Positions 1 through 11,696 of a DNA stretch of 64,000 nt are shown in pieces. A model generated the notes under the pieces. It saw only the letters and a list, made by a program, of their open reading frames with translations. It did no database searches and had not been told where the DNA came from. Position numbers and translations under genes: made by a program. Within the stretch, counting starts at the first letter, position 1, and every line of letters starts with the position of its first letter. The DNA comes from Maratus speciosus (lineage: Eukaryota; Arthropoda; Arachnida; Araneae; Salticidae): the NCBI GenBank assembly GCA_963932465.1, contig OZ010794.1, forward strand, positions 447,098,502 through 447,162,501. The letters are read 5' to 3'.

Positions 1-77
1 AGATATTTTTAAAAAAATTTCCCATAGGTTTAACATTAACGAGCGGGTGTTTTCGCGGGAGTGAAGTGGCACCTTAA
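1..77 (+). mobile_element. Right end of a TTAA-type MITE (truncated by the window)
   Basis: This stretch matches, with substitutions, the right arm of the palindromic MITE at 36954-37393: the shared words are taggtttaacattaacgagcgg and the terminal tgaagt-gc-cc followed by TTAA at 74-77. The left part lies outside the window. Assignment to a piggyBac-like group rests only on the TTAA flank of the complete copy. Confidence 0.5.
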
Positions 78-1403
78 GACGTAAAAGTACGGAATTTAAG
101 AATATGTCTTCCTTCTTTTCGAATTCCGAACGATTCGGCCGTAGCGCAATAAGACAAACAGCGAAAAAAAAAAAAATACATCATTTGGTTTTTTTTCTAC
201 GCGCTCCCGAAGAAGGGACTAAGGATGCGCGAGCTCACAGATTTGCAAAAAAAGATAGCTTTTTTATGAGTTTTTAATTAATATCTCGACTAATTATCAA
301 AAAATTAAAAATCTGAGCCTCAGGTGCATCAGGACCTGCCTTGAACTGTCCTCATACAAAATTTCAGACCTCTGCGCTCAGTAGTTTTACTAGCCATGGC
401 CAACAGACACACATTGAAGGTGACAGACAGAGCTATCTTTTCTTTTACTAGTAAAAGGAGATAAACCCGGGCTCCTGGGTTACAGAATATAGGAGAAAAC
501 CATCAAATAAATTTTTCCTGTTGTTAACATCCTTTTTTCTCAGAACACATTAAAGGCACAGCAATGAATGAGGTATTTTTCAAAAGGTTCTTACATACAG
601 TAAGAGATGTTGTTTAACAATAACAATAATAATAAAGCAGTTAATAAAAAATTAATGAAAAAACGTATCAACAAATATCAAAGATTGCGGCGAGAAAGCA
701 TCGCACGGGTTTAGAGTTTTTTTTTTTATAATAACTCTACTAGATGTTTTACATGTTATATATATTTTTTTAGAATGCCCATTAACAATACTAAAAATCA
801 GGGTTTGTGATTTTTTTTTTTTTTAAATTCAAAATATAATTTTAAAACTACACATTTTAAGGTAAATTAACCTTCATAAATCACTAAAATTAATAGTGAG
901 AAAAGCTTATTTAAATTTATTTGTGAAAAAAAAACAAAAAACATTCACTTGGTTAATTTAAAACAAATTCTCTTGTGTTTTATGAGCACTTTACACTAAC
1001 TGCAATTTAACAAATATCCTATATTATATAAAATATCCTGTATATTATCTTAACTTATCCATTTGATAAAATAAAAATCACATATGTATCATTACTAAAA
1101 GCTAAAAGTTCTTTAAAATGAAATTTCTTTATTAAAAATCTTAAAATACAAAAGATAATGTAAGAATTTTATCCAGAAAGAAAACAAAGCAATTGTGAAT
1201 GAAATTTTAAACATTTGATTCTGGAACTGGATACTTATACATATAACTGTATTCTTTTAAACTAAATATCTATACTGTACTGGATTATATATAATACTCT
1301 GGAATACATATAAAATGCATTTAATGAATTTGGAGCATATACACAATGAATGCCTAATGAATATACATAAAGATGATCATGATTTTGCGTTATAAAATAA
1401 ATT
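78..1403. other. AT-rich DNA without a recognised gene
   Basis: There is no supportable gene. Positions 300-490 read like the 3' untranslated tail of an old retroelement (phrases such as caaaatttcagacctctgcgc and acagacacac, then a GC-rich cccgggctcctggg), but no reverse transcriptase is visible. The remainder is A/T-rich with homopolymers. Confidence 0.4.
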
Positions 1404-1668
1404 TCAATGGGTTTTTAAAAAAAAATATTGTTTGTTATTAAAGTGTTTAAAAAGAAACACCAATTTTCCCGTTTTATCAGTTTCTAAACGATTACGAAGT
1501 TTAGAGTGAACCAAACCAAATGTTGAGAAAAAATTCTCAACAGATGCTGAAGAAACTTGTGCAGTAAATAATTGTGAAATCATTCCTAAAATATTTTTTT
1601 CAAAACATCATTCTCAGTAATTTGTGATTTCCACCAATTTATAGGATTTACTTTATTAACAATATCAG

Positions 1669-1700
<32 letters not shown>

Positions 1701-3108
1701 GATGAAAAGGTTCTAATTTAGCTTGAAATTTCATTAAAGTAGGCATCACTGATTGTGAATATTTTTCTTTCACAAAAAGTAAACATTCTGATTTTTCAGC
1801 AGCACTCAATTTAATTCCAGCATAGAGTGGATCTAACAGATATGCTAGAAAATGTTGTGACCCCAATGCTTGGTTGTTACAAGTAGGGATGCACCGAATA
1901 GTGATTTTGGCCGAATGCCGAATATTCGGTCTACAGGCGAACCGAATAGTGATTTTGGCCGAATGCCGAATATTCGGTCTACAGGCGAACCGAATACCGA
2001 ATATTCGGCTAATCGAATAGTAACTGCTAGACCGAATACCGAATATTCGGCTTGTCGAATAATTTTATATTTCAAAGTTTAAAGGCATTAAAATGTTAAA
2101 TTTTAAAACAGTTTTGCATAATATTTAAAACAGAAACTTTCATTTTGATAATCAAGAGCTTTTTTCAAGTAAACTTTATGCTGAAATAAATCTGCTTTGA
2201 GTTATTTAAGAAGATGATAGTTATAAAACTTTTTTAATTAATAAAATTTTAAATTTCATGGCTTCTTCTGTGAATTAAAACAAATGAATAAAATTTTCTT
2301 AAATTCTAAAACAAACATTTTAAAATCAGAGAGAAATTGTGAAAAAATTGGAAGAAAAAGTGTACAGGATCATGTATTATTTGTTTGTCAGGAAGAGACT
2401 AAAGTAAAAGTAAATAAATAATACAATCTATTCAAATTTTATATGGTGGCAACTCAGCAAGAATAACTGTTCTACTCCCTTTGAAAAAGCAAGGAAGTTT
2501 TTAAATACATCCTAGGTCGGTGTCTGGAGTGGGTGATCATTTTCAGATTGTAAATGTTCTTAAAATCTTAGCAAGAAACAGATTATTTACTGGACAATGT
2601 TCAGGAACTTGCATTTGTACATAATTAATTCCTATGAAAATCCTCATGATTGGTTAATTTTCTTAATTAATACTCAACAAACAGCAAATAAATAATGTAA
2701 AAACATTCTTTTTTATTTAACTATATGATTCTGTTTCTAGTTATTCTGAATATCTTTGTAAGTTGACTGTTAAACGTATAAGTGGTATAAGGTTTTTAAA
2801 AATATGTTTTAAAAGTTTTTTTAAGTATTGGGTTGGCCGAATATTTCGATATTCAGCCAAACCGAATATTCGGTAGGCCGAATAATTTGTTATTCGGCCA
2901 AATCGAATATTCGGTATACCGAATAGTTTGATATTCGGCCAAACCGAATATTCGGTAACATGGCCGAATAGCGAATAGATACCGAATATTCGGTGCATCC
3001 CTAGTAACAAGTTAAAAAACTCTTCAAGCATGTTTTATCGAGATTTTCTTCTGTAAGATCTTGCAATTTTTTCCAAATATTAACAGCTGTTGATATGGTA
3101 CAATTCTT
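1404..3108 (-). pseudogene. Decayed hAT-family transposase, C-terminal region
   Basis: Read on the minus strand, 3108-3004 encodes a stretch with VNIWKKLQDL, which continues in the same frame after the MITE at 1884-3003 is skipped and one copy of its target duplication is counted (LTCY, then NQALGSQHFLAYLLDP). Further on come SDIVNKVNPINWWKS and the hallmark hAT dimerisation block, SSASVENFFSTFG then LVHSKLRNRLETDKTGKL. It is broken by the inserted MITE, an expanded A/T homopolymer at 1675-1699 and a one-base frameshift near 1593; the first stop is at 1404-1406. A plausible splice acceptor (polypyrimidine then acacaacag) ends at 3109, so an upstream exon may lie to the right, but I could not identify one. 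The motifs are seen directly; the family assignment is established knowledge of hAT C-termini. It could be a domesticated gene fossil instead of a plain transposon remnant. Confidence 0.75.
1876..3011. mobile_element. hAT-type MITE (1884-3003) with 8-bp target duplications
   Basis: The termini are inverted: TAGGGATGCACCGAATA at 1884 and its complement ending at 3003. They are flanked by GTTACAAG (1876-1883) and GTAACAAG (3004-3011), an 8-bp duplication with one mismatch, as expected for hAT. Both subterminal regions are packed with the palindrome CCGAATATTCGG: a 53-bp direct repeat on the left (about 1896-2002) and alternating GGCCGAATA / CCGAATATTCGG units on the right (2833-2994). No transposase is encoded. 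It interrupts the hAT pseudogene. Confidence 0.85.
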
Positions 3109-3111
3109 CTG

Positions 3112-4489
3112 TTGTGTAGAAAAAAATTAAAGAAAAATGGACAGTTAAAACACTATAAGAAAAAGCAATCTGAATTTACATTATCCATGCAGTTTATTCC
3201 ATATCAGGATAATGCCTTTGAATATTGCAAAAATATTTAAATTAAACAATATATTGTAATAATTTAAAATGGGATTTTATTTTGAAGCAGCATTTGTGAT
3301 TTTTTTTTTTTTTTAAATAATAATAGTTGGAAATAAATTAATTTTTTTGTATTAAAGACTTTAAAAATTTTAGTTATTAATTACCTTACATTTAAGTAAT
3401 TAAAGTTGAAATTATATTTTAAAAAATATATACAAACATATTTCAGACTGCTATTCACTGTGAAATCATTATTTTTATGTTCCAAGTCTTTCCATGCATT
3501 CCACAAATTGAAATTGAACAATTTGTTATTTACATAAGCATGAGGACATAATGAGATCTCTTTATAAATATCAATATAAATAATTTTAAAGGACATAAAA
3601 TTAATTATTCTAATGTTTTTATATCCTCACAGAAAGTCTCCATGTTTCTGTATTTTAAAAAAATGACACAAATTTAGATACTTTTTAATAGGTAAATATA
3701 ACATATGCATTACTCTTTTAACATTATTTAGCTGATAATTCTCTATTTTTAAACAAGGATTTTTATTTTAAAGTGTGATATTTGATTTAAATAAAACTCA
3801 AAAAGCATGGATTTTGAGTTAGTACTAGTCTCCCTCCCTCCTTAAATTTAGAATATATTTTTGACAAAACAAAACAGTTATTACAAAACTTCTTGAGCTA
3901 AGTTTGAAAAAAAAAAAAAAAGTTGATTTAAATCAATGATTTTTTTTAAAAAAACCACTTTTGATTTAAATCAACGAACCCAGCAAAAATCATATTTGTA
4001 TGAAAAATAGCGATAATGCTTTCAAATATAATTTTGAAACTTATTAATATTGTCCTCGTGCCAGAAATTAACAAAAGAAGAAACCGTTTACATTCAGAAT
4101 TTTTTATTCTGTTCATTTCAGTGGTTTAAGCTTCGATTACATGTCTTAAATTCGTGATTTATTCATATTCTATTGTTTATTGATTGATGAATGTTTTAAT
4201 TTCGTTATGGAATTCTGGTTTGTTATGGTCGCTGGAAACAAATGAGGAACTATCTATATTAATTTAAGTGAAAACGGATTTATCTTTCCCAATTGTCTGC
4301 ACGCAATAGAGATAGATTTGAAAAAAAAAAAAAAAAAATCATGCTTGAGAATTATTGCGCTTAAAGCAATAATTACGTAATAAACAATGATTAAATTGTG
4401 ATACAGTTTTCAAACAAATTGCATTTGAAAGTACATTTTCCCCTATTCGACGGTGTAAAAATTGAAAATGTACGGTATTTAGTAGTTTA
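3112..4489. other. AT-rich DNA with short palindromes and a dispersed repeat
   Basis: No gene is supported. Paired TTGATTTAAATCAA palindromes lie at about 3922-3975. Positions 4385-4470 are one copy of the dispersed repeat containing caaacaaattgcatttgaaa and gacggtgtaaaaa, also found near 36120, 57780 and 63300. Confidence 0.5.
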
Positions 4490-5067
4490 TCTACCTTATT
4501 AAAATCCGTGCGCGTATCTATGTAACCACAAAAACTCGGAAACCACAGGACGCAGGGCTACGACGTTTGGCACACGGGTTGCTGGTAGGTGGCCCATGAA
4601 CGATTGGGTAAAAAAAAATCGAAAATTTTGAATATGGATATTTTTTTATGTTTTTGCCCTTTTTTTATGTTTAACCCGTCATCGCGCGAGTTCTAACCTT
4701 TTCTAAATGTTTACGGCAATATGACATATACATATTACGTACACCACGCTGCAATAGTAGGAGCTGTAGCGGGTATTACGACAATTCCTTTACCTCGCAT
4801 GCAAATAATTAGAGATTATTTAATTGCGCTTAATTATTATTATTTTTTAAAAAATGAGAAAAAAACATTTTATCGCAAACATAAACAAAACTTTTTATTC
4901 TATTTTTTCCTTTATTTCAAAGATATCGTTTTATCGTCTGCTGCCATAGCAACGTGATAAATTAGATTTCCCTAAAAAATGCACAGTAGTAGAAAAATAT
5001 TTTTCTAAGAATGGTTTTAGAATTAAATTCATGAACTCCCGTGCGTAGAACGGGTGAAACAGCTAGT
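4490..5067 (+). mobile_element. Non-autonomous Helitron
   Basis: The 5' end begins TCTACCTTATT directly after an A. The 3' end has a hairpin (CCCGT..ACGGG, about 5039-5053) a short distance before CTAG at 5063-5066, followed by T. This A|TC...hairpin...CTAG|T architecture is the Helitron signature. No Rep/helicase is present. The small reading frames inside it do not resemble any protein. Confidence 0.65.
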
Positions 5068-6520
5068 AACGTTAAGAAAAATCACATTTAATCGCCTGTT
5101 GTGCTGTTGCCACCGTGAAAATAACGGAAAATAACATCTGTGTTATGCACGGACACGTTTGTCCTTTAAAATATAGAATAGATAGATGCATGCCTGTAAA
5201 ACAGGTTTTCCCACAACAATATTCGCAATGCAGGAAAGCAATTTTGGAAATTTAACACCGCGCTGCTAAGAAAAGGGAATAAAGGGTACAGCCGTGATAT
5301 TCGGTGTTAAAAGAAAATAAGAAAAAATTAATGACAATTAATAATAACAATATAAACCGCTGTATTAACAGATTTTAATAAAATCTGTGCTGGAATAGTT
5401 ACGGTTTAAATGAAAGAAAGGTCTGCAATAATAATTTAAAAAATGTTAAATACTTTGAGTCCTGTGTTCCCCGCTCCGCTCTAAATTTTTGATAAAATCC
5501 ATGAATATACCAGGTTTGAATTAGTTTAAAATATTTTATTTTATTGAATTATTTGTTTTTTATTCATTTATTTATTGTTATTATGTTTTTTTTTTGTTTT
5601 TTTTTTTTTTACAAGATCTCGCGTACTGGAAAAAATAAATATATTAAAAGGACATATTTTCCCCCCATTCTAATGTGTGAATAATACATAAAAATACGCC
5701 AGATTCTAATTTAAAATTTTAATTTACATTTTTGCTGTACGAAATGCACACTCCTTAGAATTTCCAAAGAGTCTAGCACCACTATTTTAGATTAGAAAAT
5801 TTCTATTTAATATTGAAACAGTGGAACTAGTAAACACCTTGTTTAATTATTTTTCTTCAAGAGGCTGTACATATATCACGATATCGATTTTTGAACAAGT
5901 TTAATTCCCCTCCCTTCCTCGGACCCCACCCCACCCAACCCCCTTTTATCAGTGTCTAAAAATTCCTTTTATTTTTGCAATTTTTACTTGTTTTTATATT
6001 TTATGCATTTACAATGATATACAGGTATGGTAACACAACTATTAGTTGCATACTTTACTGATTTAAATGAAGAGAAGACTACAATATAATCTACGTGTTT
6101 AAAAGACAAGACTATTTTTTAATCATCAGCCTTGAGCTTTCAACTGAACCAATTTTGATAATATTTATTTTTAAATGAAATATGTTCATTTGTAGATGTG
6201 GCCGTACTAGCTATTTTTGAATTTATTTCCTTTCCCTTTTTAAAATTCATTTTTAATTTATATATATATTTTTTTATCTTTAAAATGGTGACAATCGGAT
6301 TACTCCATTGTTGCAGAGAAAAGAGAAAATGGAGTTTGTTTATTTTTATTGATTAAATCCTTATTGATATCATTTTCTCATTACAATTAAATATAACTTT
6401 AAAAAATCTGAACAGAAAATGACGTTACGCTTTAAAAAAAAAACACGCATTTACCTCATAGAATTGTTACATTTCAATATTATTTTTTCGTTTCATTTAG
6501 ACACTGTAAATTTGCCAGAA
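5068..6520. other. AT-rich DNA, nothing recognised
   Basis: I see A/T homopolymers and no convincing reading frame, terminal repeat or RNA gene. Confidence 0.4.
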
Positions 6521-6776
6521 CAAACTTGATCACAGTGAATGTGCTGTATCTTTCTTTCGTTTCCTGACTATATTAACATGGAAAATACAGTAATTGCGTA
6601 AAATTAACAGCACAATGTGCTGGCAATTTGGACGCATTTTTTTTTACAGCACAAGCTGCTGGCGTCCAAATTGCCAGCACATTGTGCTGTTAATTTTACG
6701 CAACTACTGTATTTTCCTTGTTAATATAGTCAGGAAACCAAAGAAAGATACAGCACATTCACTGTGATCGAGTTTG
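6521..6776. repeat. Foldback hairpin with 115-bp arms
   Basis: 6521-6635 and 6662-6776 are inverted copies differing at a handful of positions, separated by a 26-bp spacer that itself contains the near palindrome cagcacaagctgctg. No target duplication or coding capacity is apparent. It is probably a foldback MITE, but it cannot be tied to a superfamily. Confidence 0.8.
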
Positions 6777-6785
6777 TGCGCGAGA

Positions 6786-8955
6786 TGAACAGTACTTTGT
6801 ACTGTAAAAATGTCGGTTCTTTTTACAGTGTACTGTTGAGACGCTGCAAAATGCTTCATTGAAATGAGAGCAATATGAGAGAAAATGATGTCATATTTAA
6901 AAGAAAACTGACATTTTCTTTGATAAAACTAAATATTTTACCACAAATGCGTCTAAAAAGGCATAAATTTCTGGAATTTTTACTCGCCTGTACTAAGATT
7001 AGCACCTTAAGTCAAGAATGTGAATGCTCATATTCAAAGTTGTAGCCGACAAACGTGACTTCAAGTTTGGAAAAATATTTAATAATAACCCATTGCGCGT
7101 AAAAATATTTTTAAAACGGTGAAACGGATATGATAGATGCGTATGTAAATTTTGAGATGGTGAAAATGATGTAAGGTTTAGATTTCATCCAGAAAAAAAA
7201 TTATATGATTTTGTCACAATGAAAAAATTTTTGCTGATTTTTCATTCCGTTCCGTAATACGTAGTGAAAGAATTTCAATTGATAATTTTATCACATTTAC
7301 TTATCTTGATTATATTTTACTAATTACGTATTCGAATAAACTTTAATTTTTCAATAACTTGCAACTGTTCAAGTTTAAGGAAATAATATTTTGGTCACTT
7401 TAGGTTAAAGTAATATTTGTTTTAACCCTTAAAGCTCCGGCGTCTCTTACACAAATTTTATTCGATCGGCACCACTTTTTTAAAAGAAGTTTCCTTCAAG
7501 TGCAGAATTTCGAAAATGTTCTGGTTAAATAAGCTAAATTTTATTTTCCTGTATTACTGGTGCCAGAAAAAAATCTTGCAAAGAAAGATGATGTCTCAGC
7601 AGCGGAGTGGTAAGGGTTAATAGTCAGACTAAGCAATACTCGATGGATTGTTTATTGCAATTAATTTTGTAGGTTTATTATAAATCAATGTAACAGTTCT
7701 TTTTTAAACATTTTCTTTCGTCGAAATTAGACGGGTTCCACCTCGTATATGACTATTATACATGAAACAACTTTATATCAAATAACTCTTTAAAAAAAGT
7801 TTATTATCGAAAAGCATTTAAAAGAGCTTTTTGTTACACAATACATTCAACAGTAATATTGTGTTCTTGATGAACAGTACTTTGTACTGTAAAAATGTCG
7901 GTTCTTTTTACAGTGTACTGTTGAGACGCTCCGAAATGCTTCATTGAAATGAGAGAAATATGAGAGAAAATGATGTCATATTTAAAAAAAAACTGACATT
8001 TTCTTTGATAAAACTAAATATTTTACCACAAATGCGTCTAAAAAGGCATAAATTTCTGGAATTTTTACTCGCCGGTACTAAGATTAGCACCTTAAGTCAA
8101 GAGTGCGAATGCTCATATTCAAAGTTGTAGCCGACAAACGTGACTTCAAGTTTGGAAAAATATTTAATAATAACCCATTGCGCGTAAAAATATTTTTAAA
8201 ACGGTGAATACGGATATGATAGATGCGTATGTAAATTTTGAAATGGTGAAAATGATGTAAGGTTTAGATTTCATGCAGAAAAAAAATTATATGATTTTGT
8301 CACAATGAAAAAATTTTTGCTGATTTTTCATTCCGTTCCGTAATACGTAGTGAAAGAATTTCAATTGATAATTTTATCATATTTACTTATCTTGATTATA
8401 TTTTACTAATTACGTATTCGAATAAACTTTAATTTTTCAATAACTTGCAACTGTTCAAGTTTAAGGAAATAATATTTTGATCACTTTAGGTTAAAGTAAT
8501 ATTTGTTTTAACCCTTAAAGCTCCGGCGTCTCTTACACAAATTTTATTCGATCGGCACCACTTTTTTAAAAGAAGTTTCCTTCAAGTGCACAATTTCGAA
8601 AATGTTCTGGTTAAATAAGCTAAATTTTATTTTCCTGTATTACTGGTGCCAGAAAAAAATCTTGCAAAGAAAGATTATGTCTCCGCAGCGAAGTGGTAAG
8701 GTTTAATAGTCAGACTAAGCAATACTCGATGGATTGTTTATTGCAATTAATTTTGTAGGTTTATTATAAATCAATGTAACAGTTCTTTTTTAAACATTTT
8801 CTTTCGTCGAAATTAGACGGGTTCCACCTCGTATATGACAATTATACATGAAACAACTTTATATCAAATAACTCTTTAAAGAAACGTTTATTATCGAAAA
8901 GCATTTAAAAAGAGCTTTTTGTTACACAATACATTCAACAGTAATATTGTCTTCT
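6786..8955. repeat. Tandem duplication of a 1,085-bp unit
   Basis: Unit 1 is 6786-7870 and unit 2 is 7871-8955, with only scattered differences (for example tgatgtctcagcagcggag against ttatgtctccgcagcgaag). Each unit begins with a small hairpin (AACAGTACTTTGTACTGTAAAAA paired with TTTTTACAGTGTACTGTT). There is no reading frame of note. The duplication starts ten bases after the 6521-6776 foldback. Confidence 0.85.
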
Positions 8956-9640
8956 TGCGCTTGCCCCTGCACGGAAAGGGTGTAAGCAGAACTTCTTACA
9001 ACAAAACAGGTGAGTAACATTCTACTTTATTTTTTTCTACTGAACATAACATTTATCTTTCGAACCTGATTTCTCTAACAACCCATTATATGCGCATAAG
9101 GTAGAAGAATAAGAGTGCCGAACGTTCGGATATTCCAATTTTGGAATGAAATGATTTTACAATCATTTAACGGTTTTATAATTTTGTATTCTCATAAAAA
9201 TAGATAAGACTAAATATATATATAAAAGATTATTTTGAGTGCAAAGAAAAAGAAAATTTTGGTTGAATCAAAAAGTGATAACGATATCAAAAGAACAAAC
9301 CCCCTCTCCACCTAGAGATAGATTACTATATCAAGGGCCAAACCTCTCCCCTCTTCCGTTCTAAAGTGATAACCTTATATATGCACTGCACTCAATTATA
9401 TAAGGTAAAAAATTCTTTCCGAAAATCGTGGTAAAACTGCAGACACTCTTGAAAGATCAAGAATAACTTTTCTTTAATTTTTCTTTTTTTCAATTGAAAT
9501 CGCACACATTAGATAAAAATATTTGAAGATACATTTTACCCTTACTTTGGTGCGTAAATAAAATTTGCAGATGGGACATATTTGAATAATCTGCATATCT
9601 GCCAACATATATATTTCGAAAGCATTACACTTTTACTAAC
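8956..9640. other. AT-rich DNA, nothing recognised
   Basis: No gene, terminal repeat or array is supported here. Confidence 0.4.
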
Positions 9641-9644
9641 ATAA

Positions 9645-9745
9645 TTTATGGTGCCCCTCACTAAAAAATATGTATGTAAGGAAATATCGCTCACCCGCAA
9701 GAAAAGTTGACACATCTCGCAAAAATTCATTTTGCGTTTTATTTC
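9645..9745 (-). repeat. Diverged orphan monomer of the 174-bp satellite
   Basis: Read on the minus strand, the segment contains gcgagatgtgtcaacttttcttgcgggtgagcg and a 5' gtgaaat.aa block, matching the core of the satellite at 11.7-13.8 kb (gtcgagatgtgtcacttttcttgcggtggagcg). It lies on the other side of the Penelope-like element and in the opposite orientation. Confidence 0.6.
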
Positions 9746-9900
9746 ACTAATAGGTTTGTCATATTGCTACACAAAAAGTTTCATAAGTGAATTTATAGGA
9801 AAAATCACTTTATTACGCTATTATGTCCATTTGTGACCACAGAAGAGGTATGGATTAAGAACAAACAATCTTCTTGAAACACCATCAAAAATTTGTAAAT

Positions 9901-9944
9901 GCGCTAGGCCTTTCGAAAGACCTGAGTCTTTCTTCGTCAGGCGC
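9901..9944 (-). ncRNA. Hammerhead-ribozyme-like motif, element 3' arm
   Basis: On the minus strand the 44 bases read GCGC, then CTGACGA, a stem-loop (GAAAGAC / GTCTTTC closing TCAG), then GAAA, AGGCCT and a second GCGC. The CUGANGA and GAAA boxes, a perfect 7-bp stem II, a self-complementary AGGCCU able to form stem III in a dimer, and GCGC/GCGC as stem I fit a minimal type I hammerhead. One extra A sits between the CUGANGA box and stem II compared with the strict consensus. Hammerhead motifs are known from terminal repeats of Penelope-like elements; activity here is inferred. Confidence 0.6.
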
Positions 9945-10249
9945 AAAAAAGACGTCCTTCTACTATGAAAGCAGAGGCAAGACTGAAATGAGAGACAAGG
10001 GAAAGGAAACAAGCTGAAGAAACAGCCAATAGGAAGTTAGAAATCAACAGCCAATAGGAAAGTAAAAGACAACAGCCTATCACAGAAGAGAATAATCAAA
10101 ACAAAAGAACACAAAGTAGGAGAGGCAAAAAATGGGAGGGGGGAAAATACAAATAATCCAATATGGGAACACATGAAATTAAAATGAATAAATAAATGAA
10201 TAATATATATTTAAAAAAAAAAACAGACTAATAATAATACAAAAATAAA

Positions 10250-10717
10250 TTAAATGGTAGTACTGAAAAGGTTTTTCCAAGCTGCAGAGAGCATTGTGGA
10301 ATCAGATTTATCATTAACAATAACATCACGATTAAGATAAATAGCTAAATTTTCAAGAAAGTCCAATTCAGAGATACTATTGGCATTAGAGATAATTTTA
10401 GCATTTTGAAAATTAAAACTATGGCCGGAATCCCAAGAGTGCTTGGCAATAGAAGATTTAGAAAATTCTTGATTGATTACATAACGCGAGTGTTCTTTTA
10501 AGCGGATTTCGAGATTCCTTTTAGTTTGACCAATATAAGATAAATCACAACCATTACAAGGAACTTTATAAATTCCCCATTTACGAAGATCAGGAACAGG
10601 AGATTTAGTGGAGGGGAAATTGAATTTATTGACAGGTTTAAAGATAATGTTAAAATTGAAACGCCGTAAAACTTTAGCTAACTTGAAACATAAAGGAGGA
10701 TAAAAGGGGGAGGACAA
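10250..10717 (-). pseudogene. Penelope-like GIY-YIG endonuclease region
   Basis: This is the C-terminal part of the same polyprotein, in a different frame from the RT. It starts with a linker (PLCFKLAKVLRRFNFNIIFKP), then a cysteine pair in VPCNGC inside the GIY-YIG core: GIY in KWGIYKVPC, YIG in LSYIGQTKRN, the following arginine-rich helix (EIRLKEH), a conserved histidine (AKHSWDSGHSF) and the metal-binding glutamate in ELDFLENLAIY. In Penelope-like elements this domain nicks target DNA to prime reverse transcription. The methionine at its start is fortuitous. The reading frame closes at 10250 in what looks like the natural C-terminus. Confidence 0.85.
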
Positions 10718-11402
10718 CCAAATTATCAGGTTTGCTTTTGACAGATTTGGAAAGAGTAGAACTATTAGATGGTCTATTGAATTTCTTCACAGCATTATTG
10801 ATAACAGAAGGATTAAAACCTCTTTTGACAGCAACGGTTTTTAAGTAATTAAGCTCTTCCTTAAGGGATACAGAATCGGAACAAATTTTGAGAGCACGAT
10901 TTACATACGTGTAAAAAACACCGATTTTTTGGTTGACAGGATGATTTGAGAGAGCATGAGGTGGGTTAGAAACAGAAAAAGGTTTTCTATAAACACAAGT
11001 TTTGAAAGAAGAATCGCATTTGGTAACTAAAACATCAAGGAAAGGAAGTTTATTACAATTTTCTAATTCAAAAGTAAACTGAATATGTGGGTCGATAGAA
11101 TTGACAGTATGAAGAATGGTAGATATATCAAAAGGATTATCAACTAAAACAAAAGTATCGTCGACATAACGCATCCAACATTTAAAATTAACCAGATTTA
11201 ATAATTTTTCCTCAAAATAATGCATATAAATATCACAAAGAATTGGAGATAAAGGATTACCCATACTTAAGCCATCTGATTGTTTGAAAAATTTATTATC
11301 AAATTCAAAAGTAGTTTGAGTGATGCAAATTTTGGTTAAATTAACAAAATCTTGGACTTCAATATCAGAGAAATGAAATGCACGTAACGTTTGTTGTCTC
11401 TC
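10674..11402 (-). pseudogene. Penelope-like reverse transcriptase (fragment)
   Basis: Polymerase domain of a Penelope-like element, copying its RNA at the insertion site. The frame is open from about 11402 to a stop at 10674; a methionine occurs at 11264, but it is internal because RT similarity continues upstream (VQDFVNLTKICITQTTFEF). Visible RT motifs are GLSMGNPLSPILCDIYM, the catalytic RYVDDTFVL with its two aspartates, and FLDVLV, followed by a YRKPFSVSNPPHALSNHP thumb-like region. The N-terminal fingers are absent. The frame ends abruptly after NLVVLP, where similarity shifts into the frame of the next entry, so one indel at about 10700-10717 separates RT from endonuclease. Confidence 0.85.
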
Positions 11403-11447
11403 ATTTCAGTCTTGCCTCTGCTTTCATAGTAGAAGGACGTCTTTTTT

Positions 11448-11491
11448 GCGCCTGACGAAGAAAGACTCAGATCTTTCGAAAGGCCTAGCGC
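11448..11491 (+). ncRNA. Hammerhead-ribozyme-like motif, inverted arm
   Basis: Same layout as the motif at 9901-9944 on the opposite strand. Stem II here is GAAAGA / TCTTTC because one base differs (G to A), so the stem is one pair shorter with a larger loop. The two core boxes and the GCGC/GCGC stem I are intact. Confidence 0.55.
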
Positions 11492-11696
11492 ATTTACAAA
11501 TTTTTGATGGTGTTTCAAGAAGATTGTTTGTCCTTAGTCATTCACACCAGTTTTAACTTATTTTCTTTGAGGTATGGATTGTGTGGGGAGGTAAAATTAC
11601 CCAAAACTCTAAACCACATTCTACGTCTTCATCTTACGTTTTATGCTTTTATGCATGTTATTATTCATGCATGCAAAGCTAAGTGCTATAATTTCA

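Larger units (their letters stand above)
9845..11580 (-). mobile_element. Penelope-like retroelement, 5'-truncated, with inverted terminal arms
   Basis: The element lies on the minus strand. Its 3' arm (about 9856-9999) is an inverted copy of the right arm (about 11394-11536). Between them lie a 3' untranslated stretch (10000-10249), a GIY-YIG endonuclease region and the C-terminal two-thirds of a reverse transcriptase. Coding similarity stops where the right arm begins (about 11403), so the 5' part of the RT is missing. The 12-mer gaggtatggatt occurs at 9845-9856 and 11569-11580 and is a good candidate target duplication; the 32 bases between the right arm and the right 12-mer are unexplained. 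An inverted terminal arm is typical of Penelope-like insertions. Confidence 0.85.

Noticed and set aside
4721..4957. 78-residue frame in the 4.5-5.1 kb Helitron
   Set aside because: No similarity to Rep/helicase motifs and low-complexity C-terminus.
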